This document shows positions 11,262-20,905 of a stretch of DNA of 39,364 nucleotides, in pieces. Under the pieces are notes generated by a model that saw nothing but the letters and a program-made list of their open reading frames with translations, searched no databases and was not told the DNA's origin. This DNA is from Cylindrobasidium torrendii FP15055 ss-10 (Eukaryota; Basidiomycota; Agaricomycetes; Agaricales; Physalacriaceae), in contig KN880655.1 in NCBI GenBank assembly GCA_000934385.1, positions 1 through 39,364 on the forward strand, in the 5' to 3' direction. Numbering within the stretch: the stretch's first letter is position 1; every line of letters begins with the position of its first letter. Made by a program: the position numbers and the translations under genes.

Positions 11262-11672
11262 CTAGGTTTCCAGACCCATCCCGCTCACCGGGACCTCAGA
11301 AAGATAGAGGAGTGTCATTGCGGCATCAATCTCGTCCATGCTACGGCTTTGTGGCGGCGGTTGGCCTGCTTTCGACAGCGACTTTTTAACTCTGTTAGAG
11401 TTTCGTAGTCTCTCGACATGCAAGGCTCGCAATTTTGGCGTGTTGAACCGCCACACATACTCCGAATCATGCTTTGCAGCCGTAATGTGAGCGTTGAGCT
11501 GTGTTTCTGTGGCAAAAAAATTCCTGCGCATCAAGCCCTGGCAGCACGGACACATAAACGGCGCCATTCTGTGCTTCCTTCGGTGCCTCGAGAGGTATGA
11601 GGCGCTATCGCAGGAGTAGAGACAACCAGCGCGTTTGCAGGTGTGTGGACCAGACGAGGAGGATTGTGGCAT
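11262..11672 (-). CDS. C2H2 zinc-finger protein, 136 aa
   Basis: Single exon from ATG 11672, starting MPQSSSSGPHTC. The first finger is canonical C2H2: Cys-x4-Cys-x12-His-x3-His (CKRAGC through HRRKH). A second, atypical finger follows with CPCC and a longer spacer of 17 residues to His-x5-His (HITAAKH). The rest is basic (RLRNSNRVKKSLSKAG). A TATA-like run at 11707-11718 lies about 40 nt upstream. It is short for a transcription factor and could bind nucleic acid with few contacts or serve as a protein adaptor. Target unknown. Confidence 0.75.
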   Translation of the reverse strand: MPQSSSSGPHTCKRAGCLYSCDSASYLSRHRRKHRMAPFMCPCCQGLMRRNFFATETQLNAHITAAKHDSEYVWRFNTPKLRALHVERLRNSNRVKKSLSKAGQPPPQSRSMDEIDAAMTLLYLSEVPVSGMGLET

Positions 11673-12387
11673 GGTGGGATACAGCCTGTGGTAACTGAGG
11701 ACTGAGATATATATATTAATGTCGATGATTTTGTCCGAGAAGGACCCCTGGCCAAACACGCTCCACAATACTATGGGAAGGCGGTCCAAATACTCATAGT
11801 CACCTAGCTATGGAACTTGGCGTTATATCCAGACAATAAAATCACGACATCCCCCAAACAGACCTTCGACGCGGGATTGTTATAAGCAATCTTCCGAGGC
11901 TTGTTTGGTAGGACCACCCGTGGGGCCCAATACCGTCAGTGAATTTCTATGTCGAGCTTGCTTGGGACCTTGGTAAAATCTGTAAGGCGCAAGTCACCAA
12001 AAAACCGAGACGGGAAGCAAAAGAGGGCGAGTACATCAAACCCGACTCAACGTGCTCCGTCAAGATTACGCAAACAAGGCGGAAGGTAGATGCACAATTA
12101 CCTCCGGCAGCGTCCAACCCATGGACGCATTTATTTGGCCTCGGAAAATACGCGCGCGCAAGCTGTCGAGGCCCAACATGTCAAGAAACGCAAATATGCA
12201 CGTGTCGATTTCATGGCGAAGTAGACTAAAGTCCCCAATATGGTGGATCTAGCGATAAGCCAAAGGTCAACACAATTCAGTCAAACAAAAGGTTGTGAAG
12301 AGTAGCGCATCAAAAGTATATGGAGCAACAGCGGGATAAATTAGAGTGTCCACGACCAGATTGGTCGTAAAATATGCGTGCGTATTC
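11673..12387. other. Intergenic, no gene recognised
   Basis: Contains the presumed promoter of the C2H2 gene. A 96-codon frame at 11939-12229 begins at GTG, has no ATG near its start and no domain; I do not call it. Confidence 0.5.
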
Positions 12388-13106
12388 TCATTCCAGTAAA
12401 GTATTCCTTCCCAAACATCTGCGGGCGGGATTAGCGTGGACCGAAATCGCCTGCATCGCTACGCACCATGCAAAGCTTTGATTCCGTGTGTGTTCTCGTG
12501 CTGCTACTGCCACCGAGCTCTGTTTGGTCATCAACTCCTCCTCCTCCGTGCGGTTTAGCATATTCAAGTGCTCGTTGTCCTCGTCGTATGTGTCTTCCAA
12601 GAACTCAGTTACAGTTGGCCCTTCGTCCACGCTTAGTCTAATAGCGCCATCGGGAACCTCTTCTCCAGTCCGCCAGGTCTTCAGTCTATGAGGGAGCTGA
12701 GTCGATACGCCTGATGAGGAGATTGGATTAGGGACGTACTGGAGGGCAATGACTGTCCGTAACTCGTTCGACCTCCGCCATAACAAGAAGAGACCACAAC
12801 ACACTACGACCATGACAAGCAATATCAAGGGGAAGCTTCCAATGGGTTGAGGTTTCGGTGCCTCCGTCGGTTCTATAAACGAGTAAATTATCGTCAGGAA
12901 AGCGGATTTGGTCCCATGGAAAAGTAAGCGCGGTCCGATGGAAACTGGGCGCGGGGAAGTTGGCGCCTGCTTGAAAAAGCAGTGACGCGGTAGATAAAAA
13001 GGCGGAGAATTCTGCAACCGGCCAGGGAGAAGGTGTTTCGGTGGATGGAGGGAATAATGTACCTCCTGGAATAGAGGGCATCGTGGCCGTGGTGGTCGCT
13101 GGGCAA
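12388..13106 (-). CDS. Single-pass membrane protein with Ser/Thr/Pro-rich outer part (5' end uncertain)
   Basis: The exon 12388-12872 is well supported. It opens with EPTEAPKPQPIGSFP, then one hydrophobic span (LILLVMVVVCCGLFLLW) stopped by RRS, then a cytoplasmic tail of about 130 residues with an acidic stretch (EFLEDTYDEDNEH). Upstream, the frame from ATG 13106 (MPSIPGGTLFPPSTETPSP) is Ser/Thr/Pro-rich, as expected of an extracellular stalk. The joining intron ends at 12873 (TTTATAG acceptor). Its donor is either GTACAT near 13088 or a weaker GTTTCC near 12953; both keep the frame. The frame is also open above 13106, so the true N-terminus with its signal peptide is not fixed. Architecture resembles fungal cell-surface sensor-like proteins; no specific family recognised. 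Confidence 0.6.
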
Positions 13107-13159
13107 GGTATGGGATGCCTACGGCATATCGCGCCGATCAATTCAGGATCACGGATCAC

Positions 13160-13728
13160 GAAATACGACTGCGCGTCTCCTCAGCAGCTCCTCAGTCCTA
13201 CGGTCACCATCGAATCATCATCGACAGCAACAGTAAATAATAATTCAATCGGAATTTCAGAGACTAGACCGCGTCGTCCTTGGTTTGCAATAAACACTCC
13301 CGCGGAACCCTACGTCGGCCAACTATCATCCAATCCATTTCGCCAGAAGGTGCGCGGCGGCGGCGGCTGGGCCTACGGCTTTGCGATCTTCAGACTCCAG
13401 TTGACGGTGCTCACTCCTTGTCACCTGTAGAACGCGAATCGAGCTACAGATAATCGCAGCGTTCCTCGGCTGGAGCGCTCACAAAATGTCACTATACTCA
13501 GACAGTATGAAGTTCCAAGGAATTAATCTCAGGGAGAACTCTGCTCTACTCCCCGAATTTCAAGAGAAGTTGTGGAGGGAGAGAACTGCCTGAGAACTAC
13601 ACTGGCGACTGTCACGGGGCCGTGTCGCTGCTACGCCAGGTGTGCGGCATTTTCCGGAGGCTATACAGACACTACATCAAACCCAAGGTTACGCTTGCCA
13701 GTGTGCATTGTCCTCCCAAGAACGCTCA
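13160..13728. other. Intergenic; may hold missing 5' exons of the membrane protein
   Basis: On the minus strand near 13200-13255 a frame encodes a VAVDDDS piece interrupted by a TGA that a short GT-AG intron could remove. I cannot build a convincing first exon from it. Confidence 0.35.
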
Positions 13729-14698
13729 ATGGCCGAAATCGCTGCAGCATTTGCAGGAGCCGCCGCCACTGTCGCCGCCACGCAGCTCGCCTCGGCTCTG
13801 GGGTTCACTTCCCGTCACGAAAACACGCATCGCGCCGAAGTACTTGATACAGAGCGCCTATGCGACGCCATAAGCAGAGCATGCTCCCGCGGCACACTCA
13901 GCCAGTCCGATCTTGCGATCTTTTCCAAGCTTCGGACTGAGTAAAGCCCGCTCGAGTATGCTCTGTGTATTGGCCTACTGACATCTCTTGATCTTATAGT
14001 GCAGCGGAAAAGGCCGTTGAGTACCAGGAGGCGCTGGACGCCTACAAAGATGCTCCCCTTCCTCGCAAGTTTGGTGAGCGCCATCATGTCCGAGCCAAGA
14101 AACGTGCAGTTTCGAAGGCAAACAGGGCTTTGAGGGCGTTTTACTACGTTGGACTTATGTCGCTTGTCCTGGTGTCACCGCTGAAAGAATTTGATAGTTA
14201 TCGACGTCGGAAATGCCGCTCGTAGGCGACGACCACGATGAGACCGACCAGGTCCATTGGAGAACAGGCAGTGGTTCCTCTTGGACGTCCAGCCCCACGA
14301 TCGTCTACCAGGAGCCCGCGTATTCACATCGCAAGTGTGGACAGTGCTCAGCAGGGGCTGTCGAGGCAGAGAACGAAGGAGGGGACAAAGAAGACTCGGA
14401 GGAACGGTGGCCTACTGAGGTGCGTTCCAAACTCGGTGGCAATGCTCGATGTTCATCACACTTGCAGAACCCACAGCGCGTTGCTTGTGCAATGCAGTGT
14501 GCACTCGACAATTGCCATATCGCAGCGCAGCCATTTGCGTCGGATCCATCCTGCTCACCATTAAACCATCGTTCGCCTTCAGCGCTACCTAGGAACTTTT
14601 CCCATCCTTCACCCCGTTTGCAATCCCCACTATTCGTCCTAAGCGGAGACGTCGTCTCTCCGGCACATAACAGAGTAAGCAACGATGTGACCGCGTGA
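13729..14698 (+). CDS. Unknown protein, tandem paralog A, about 270 aa
   Basis: Four exons: 13729-13940, 14000-14147, 14198-14419 and 14468-14698. It starts MAEIAAAFAGAAATVAATQL, a hydrophobic Ala-rich N-terminus, then LGFTSRHE, a region ending LRTDAAEKAVEYQEALDAYK, a basic helix (RAKKRAVSKANRALRAFYY) and a low-complexity Ser/Pro/acidic tail with SSWTSS. Exon 1 is 212 nt, identical in length to paralog B, with introns at the same positions. The last intron (14420-14467, GTGCGT to TTGCAG) is 48 nt and has no stop in frame, so its use is uncertain. No known domain; probably a lineage-specific family. The gene lies 1 kb upstream of its paralog on the same strand. Confidence 0.68.
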
Positions 14699-15707
14699 TG
14701 TTCATTGAATCAGCATTTATTAAAATTTGCATAGTGCTTCGCCTCCTCGACGTCGGCGGACCCAGATAGCCCGACCAGAACGGAGACAGTGACATTATCC
14801 TCATCCCCACGTACGCCAGTTTCTTGTTTGCCGGCTTACTTTCCGTGTGCTAATGCAATTGGATTAGCTCGATTCATTGTGCCTTTGACTCGTCGCTGAA
14901 GCGCTGATTATTTCCACGGCTATGAAGGGATTTATATGGACTCAGCCACACACACAGCACTTGCGTTCGAGCCTCGTGCGTAGTAGTTTGGACTTGCAAT
15001 GTCAATACCGTGACTTGACAAGACTCGGTGACGGGACTAATCTTTACATATCGCGATACAGTCGAGATACAGTCTATCCACAACGCCTCGTGTGTCATTG
15101 ATTATAACTTTTCGACAAAGCTCCCCGACACTCCGCAGTTTGTTTCCCAATGCATTCGAAAACATCCAAAAGACATGGCTGATGCTAGAAGACTGTTGAC
15201 ACGACTACCCTCACGTCGAGAAACGGGATGGGGTTGGGTCTAAGACTCAACATGCTTCGTAGCACGGCATAGCACCTCTCACAGCTTCTCGCCCATTGAC
15301 GTCGACAATGCTAATCCATAGCGGAGATATCGGACCCACATGTACGTGTACGAGTCGCTCGTACCAGAAACGCTCTCTTTATCTGCTTCCATCTGGCATC
15401 CGAGATTGGATAGTGTAGGTGAACGCCCAGCTGTATGCTCCCACTCGGGCGGCAATTGACTTCTCCTTGTACTTATTGTGGTGCGCTTCACCATCCCAAT
15501 TTCAAAACATTGAACTATTTCTGGCAAGGATGATTCTTAAGCTGTATTTGCTAGGTCCCTTGGACCCCGGGCAGCTCTTTCTCAGCGAAGGGAGCAGTCG
15601 AAGGTGCTAAGCCCATCCTATGCTAACACTCGAACCAAAATGCTTATAAGTAATAGATGAAAATGGAGGACCAGGATCTTCGCTTCCAACGTCTCACCAG
15701 ATTTACA
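14699..15707. other. Intergenic between the two paralogs
   Basis: About 1 kb with no supported gene. The longest frames (72 codons at 15028-15243; 82 codons on the minus strand at 15279-15527) lack domains and splice support. Confidence 0.5.
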
Positions 15708-16757
15708 ATGGCTGAAGTTGTCGCGGCCTACACCGGACTCGCTACGACGCTGTTCGCCTCACATTTCACTTTGATCTTGGGATTTACTTCCAGACACGAA
15801 AGTAATCTTCGCTTCGAGGTATCTGATACGGAATATCTATGTGATATCATAGAGGGGGCGTACTTCCGCGGCATGTACAGCAGATTCGACTTCGAAGAAT
15901 TCGCCGAACTTCGAGCTCAGTGAGTTATATGTCTATCATCGATACTTGTTCCACTCACAGTGTCCACTAAAGAGCAGTGAGAAAGGCCTTTGAGTACCAG
16001 GAGGAACTGGACGACTACAAGAACGCGCCTTTGGTACGCAAAATCGGCCCCTGGGGGCGCGAGAGAGTCCGAACCAAGAAGCGGGAAGTGTCAAAGGCGA
16101 ACAGGGCGCTGAGGGCACTCTACTACGTAGTTTCGTTTGTCCTTTCTTCAAGAATTTGGCACTCATATTTCAACCGCAGTCGGCAAATGTACCATTCTAT
16201 CTCCGCGCAGATAACCAGCGCGATGAGCGAAGCCCAAGCTGGACGTCCAGTTCTGGTACTCTTGTTAATGGTTGCGTCCATACTAGTGCCAAAGGTGGAT
16301 GCATTTCTCGGCCTAGCAGGCCACTACAGGAAATCCATGGTTACCCCCCAGTCAGAAGAGAAAGCACGTTAACTTGTGAGGTGAGTCCGCGACTTAGAGG
16401 CCATGTAACGAGACTATATTTGTGTTATATGCAGATCTTCTCACGGAATAAGCCGATGCAGTCATCCGCTCATGGAGAGGGATCCAACACAGCGTTCGGT
16501 TCACGGATGCCAGCACACCCTCCTCCGGCGTACACGCCCTCTTCGAAACCAATTCCCTTCCTCGAACGCGTGGGCGGAAGTGAGTTGACATGTCATGTCG
16601 AAAGCGTGATGTTATACTGACGCTTACCCTTCGAGGCCCGTCAACAATGTCGGTTATAGCATACTCTATCGCACAGTGCTCCTTGGAGGAACTCCTGGGA
16701 GGTTACCACTCTTACAGCACATGTCGAGCCACGAAGACTGGACAAAGTCCGTGTTGA
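15708..16757 (+). CDS. Unknown protein, tandem paralog B, 277 aa
   Basis: Five exons: 15708-15919, 15973-16126, 16180-16380, 16435-16579 and 16636-16757, with introns of 53, 53, 54 and 56 nt; coding total 834 nt. It aligns with paralog A throughout: MAEVVAAYTG; LGFTSRHE; KAFEYQEELDDYKNAPLVRK; SKANRALRALYY; SWTSSSG. Introns 1-3 sit at the same positions as in A. The first acceptor is CTAAAG at 15972, needed to keep the shared frame. The tail is Ser/Pro-rich (AHPPPAYTPSSKPIPFLER). If the last intron (CTGAC branch, TTCGAG acceptor) is not used, the protein ends at 16620 with 250 residues. An in-frame ATG at 15657 would add 17 residues. Function unknown. Confidence 0.7.
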
Positions 16758-18027
16758 TTTCACGATCATAATTGTCCTACCCCTCGCTGGCATGAAACCA
16801 GGACGCAGTCCGCTCCTCGTTGAGATGAAGTACTCTCGTCCATACGTTATCTTGAACTCATCCTCTGTGATACCTAATCTCTAGTATCTACACAAACCAA
16901 ATCTCATCTGTGTTTTCATGTAATTTCCACGACCAAATGTCATTTTAGAGCGATTGCATCAAAGACTTTGAAACTTACATAAAATCCGGTGCGCTGCGTC
17001 ATTGATTCCCTTATTTGTGCGGAGAGCCTCGTGTTCGCGTCTCCTTTCCTGGAGTTGCCTCTCGCTTGAATGGAACACGATGTTACTATCAGCGGCGATT
17101 CGTGGCATCTGGGGCGGCTTTGGTCTATCTGGGAGCGACTCGATTTTCGTGAGTCATGGCTTCCAGGATCAATTACAAGGCGAAGTAAACATAACCAGTA
17201 TCGTGACCCTTGCAGTGTCGTCTGATCAGCCTTGGCGACGAGATCAAAGGCGCGCTGCCCGAGCATTCGCGTATCCTCGTTACTATATGTAGTGAGTCCA
17301 ACTTCTCAGAAGCGCTTTGCTGTATTCCTTTGACGTCTAGTAGCGTGTCCAACACACCCAATGGCACGGCTGGGCTACGAGTTGGAGTACTTGGATGTGA
17401 TACCACCGACCGGACCGCGGCGTGTCCACTATGTTGAAGCTGAAGTGCCGTGGCGAGTACAACGATGTTCAACGTCGTAGCAGCACTTTGAGCGGACGGT
17501 CGTTGGGCGCGCGCGGCGACAAAATCCCGTGCTCATACGGGCTGGAAATTGAAGATGTGCCGGATGAGCGGGCCAGTGAGAATGCGCACGTGAGGGGCCA
17601 GCAAGCCACACCAAGTCACAAGCGTGCGGAAATGCTTGTTCCATCTCACTTAGCATTTTATTGCAGTCATTGATCAATAGCCCTACTCAATCCTAAATTT
17701 TGGCGCTATAAACTGCCGGACAAGGCCCCTTCCGTGATCCGTGCCTTCGCTAGTAGATGGCGCCGTACGGCCATATACCACACCGCGACATTCTCCTATG
17801 GATTATTTGACTTCATACCACCACCACAGTTTGAATACTATAAAACCTAATCATCGTGCCGCGGGGCCCATTCATTTCCCCACCCCCGCTTCATTCCCCG
17901 CATTCCGCCGTGAACGATCATAACTGTGGGAGGAGTCAGGAACACTTTCAAACTTCATTTGACTTGCTACTGTCATGAAGCCATTCGACAAGCCTTTCAC
18001 TATTGCTACGAGTCGACTCTCCGCGCC
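16758..18027. other. Intergenic before the transporter; TATA box at 17839
   Basis: A possible gene fragment lies at about 17070-17440 on the plus strand (MEHDVTISGDSWHLGRLW, then LGDEIKGALPEHSRILVTI after a GTGAGT intron), but I cannot close a full model. TATAAAA at 17839-17845, followed by a C-rich stretch, is the likely promoter of the MFS gene. Confidence 0.45.
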
Positions 18028-20038
18028 ATGGCTTTTGCGAGGAATCACTATGGCTTGCGGAGCTGGGGTGTGCCACTTCTCACAGCCCAATTGAAGACTT
18101 TGTTGAATGCTAATTTTCTTTTTTCCAGTTCCTTCTCTTTGGGTTTGACCAGGTTCGCATAATTTACTTCTCTTGTTGCAAAATCCTCATGCACCCAATC
18201 ACAGGGTGTTCTTGGGGGTCTCCTCACTGGCCGTCCCTTCGAAGAGCAGTTTCCTGAACTGGTCGTAAACTCCCGGTTGCAGGGCGCGACTGTAGCCATT
18301 TACGAGATCGGCTGCGCGACCGGGGCAATCTTCACATTCTTTTACGGTGAAGTTATGGGGAGACGACGCGGGATCATCTGGGGCATGATCATCCTATCCA
18401 TAGGTGCCATTCTACAATTCATGGCGTATGGTCTTCCTCAGCTCATTGTCGGCCGTGTCGTTAGTCAGTCTCCTCTCTTCCTTATTCACCCTCTTTCTAA
18501 GTACCTTTTCAGCTGGGTTTGGGAACGGTATGACCACGAGCACGATTCCTGTATGGCATTCGGAGACCAGCAAGTCCCACAACCGTGGTAGAAACGTATG
18601 CATCGAGCTTGGTGTCAATATTTTCGGCGTAATGCTCGCGTACTGGGTGGACTTCGGCTTCCGGCACAACGAAACTGGATGGCAATGGCGATTCCCTTTG
18701 GTGCGTCTCCCCCTTTTTCAATCCTATGTATAATGAACCTGACGATCCATTGTCGCTAGTCGCTTCAAATTGTGTTCGCTCTCATAACGGTATTCTTCAC
18801 GTGCTTCTTGCCGGAGAGTCCTCGTTGGTTGGCAAGTAAGAATCGCTTGGAGGAGGCGCGCGAGGTGATCTACATGCTCGACACCTCCACCGACGCAGAC
18901 AAGCGTGATAGATCGACGGTAAGCACCTGCGCATTCTGCATTATCACAAGCATCGGCTCACATATACTTCTAGGATGTTGAGCTCGACATGATTTTGGAG
19001 GCCATTCGCGTAGAACGTGAGGCGGGGACCAGCTCCTTCGCCGACTGCTTTCGCAATGGGAACCAGCGCTTCTTGCACCGTGTCCTTCTTGGCTGTGGCT
19101 CCCAGATGATGCAGCAGGTATCTGGGATCAACCTCATCACATACTATGCCCGTGCGTCATCTTGCAGACATGCCCATTTCCACTTTTTTTGACGATTTCG
19201 CAGCTGTCATCTTCCAGAAAAGTCTTGGAATGTCGCGCGACATGTCCCTCATGCTTAGTGGCTTCAATGGACTGGCGTACTTCCTCTCTTCGCTTGTGCC
19301 CATCCCGCTCATCGAGCGTCTCGGGCGTCGCAAGCTCATGATATTCGGCGCCAGTGGACAATGTATCTGCATGATCCTCCTTGCGGCTATGACGGAGGAC
19401 GTTGGGAACAAGGCGAAAGGCATCGTCGCTGCAGTCTGCCTCTTGTACGTTGCTTTACGTCGGCGGAACGGAATATACTCACGAAATTTACAGCGCTTTC
19501 AACTTCTTCTTCAGCGTCGGGTGGCTTGCTATCCCTTGGCTATACCCCGCGGAGATTGCGCCTCTCCAGATTCGCGCGAAGGCTGCAGCACTCTCTACGG
19601 TACGCCGCTCCCTCTCATTCTCCGTCACAGAGTCTAACGTCCTCTCAGACAACCAATTGGCTCTTCACATTTTTGGTGGTGATGATCACCCCCGTAGCTA
19701 TCGACTCGATTGCATGGAAGACGTACATCGTATGGGCCTGCACAAATGCTGCGTTCGTCCCTATCACGTATTTCTTCTACGTCGAGACCACCGGGCAGTC
19801 TCTTGAAGACATCGATCTCATCGTACGTCCCCACTCCCGCTGCATGCGATTCCATCTTGACAGAGCACAGTTCGAGGGAGAGAAGGGTGTCTTCCTTGGT
19901 CCGGCCTCTGCGAAACGTGCGGACGAAATCAGGCGTCGCAAGAACCAGGAGCGCAGGGCTATAATCGAAGGAAAACCTACCGAGGAGATGATTGAGAATG
20001 CTGATACAGTGTCGAGCTTGAAGAATGAAAAGGCATAG
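18028..20038 (+). CDS. MFS sugar/polyol porter, about 512 aa
   Basis: Ten exons rebuild a full sugar-porter-family (MFS) protein: FLLFGFDQGVLGG in TM1, GEVMGRRRG in the first cytoplasmic loop (about 70-78), the hallmark PESPRWL (about 189-195), QQVSGINLITYY in TM7, LIERLGRRKLM in the second-half loop, PAEIAPLQIRAKA, and ETTGQSLEDID after TM12, followed by a charged C-terminal tail. It should carry a monosaccharide or polyol across the plasma membrane, probably by proton symport. The first exon is short (MAFARNHYGLRSWG) and makes TM1 a little short; the donor there (GTGCCA) is the weakest of the gene, so the N-terminus may differ. It converges with the transketolase gene, which supports a shared catabolic role but does not prove it. 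Confidence 0.92.
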
Positions 20039-20905
20039 GTTCATTCGTAGGAGGGGATTTGTTTCTTCGTACTACCTATGTACATACCTTGAGTACACGA
20101 TACTAGTTTTCCGAACTGTTGTACATTACATACCCCCAACCCACTACTGCTCCAGTATCCAGTTAGTTTTTCGATGCTGGATTTTTCTTGTAACCAGACA
20201 CGGAGTGAGTACTGTGCAATCTAAGTGGTAGCTCGAGTGAAGGCATGGCTGCACGTGTGAATATAGTAGGGTAATCGATTACATAGTCAAGCATGCCCTT
20301 GAACATGGGCGTCTCATTCGCCGAAGCGTTTATTCCATCACACTTCGACCTGCAATCCGCCATCAGGCGTTATGCTGGGCGTGGGGCGGATAACTGTCAG
20401 CCTCCTGAAGTTGATTGAGTACTGCATCAGGAATCGCGTCGTATCTCCAGAGCATCGCGGTATAGGATGTGACTGATAATGAGTTAGAATTTTGAAATTA
20501 TGCACGCGGTTTTTATGATTATAGCCAGAACATACAATGGCACTACTGGGGTGGCTATGGCCCATTTAGTAAAAGCCATTCCACATTATTTGGGCCAACG
20601 TCATGTTCTTTGGTTGAACGCAAGTCTGGAAGGGATGATTGCAGCCTTAGACTCGACACCAGCCACTCTGGCGCCCGATGACGGAGGGACATCAATTGTT
20701 GTCGTCGACGAGTAGGGTAGCTCAAGGCTGGAGACATGGCACTACTTACGACCAACTACTTACCAGTATTGCGGCAGTGTTCACTCAGTAGGATACGTAT
20801 GTAAAAGCGTAGGTCAGGCGAAGCGTTGCTCATGTGATACACTTGTACATTTATGTTTCCCTGTCGACTGGCATAAAGCTTTCCTCACAAGGCCGTGTAT
20901 TTATA
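20039..20905. other. Convergent intergenic region with a possible NTPase relic
   Basis: Holds the 3' ends of the transporter and transketolase. A 71-codon frame from ATG 20500 to 20715 contains LGQRHVLWLNASLE and ends TSIVVVDE, resembling the strand-Walker B part of a P-loop NTPase, but the Walker A lysine is absent. I read it as a relic at most. Confidence 0.3.

Noticed and set aside
11939..12229. 96-codon frame as a gene
   Set aside because: GTG start, no domain, no splice or promoter support.
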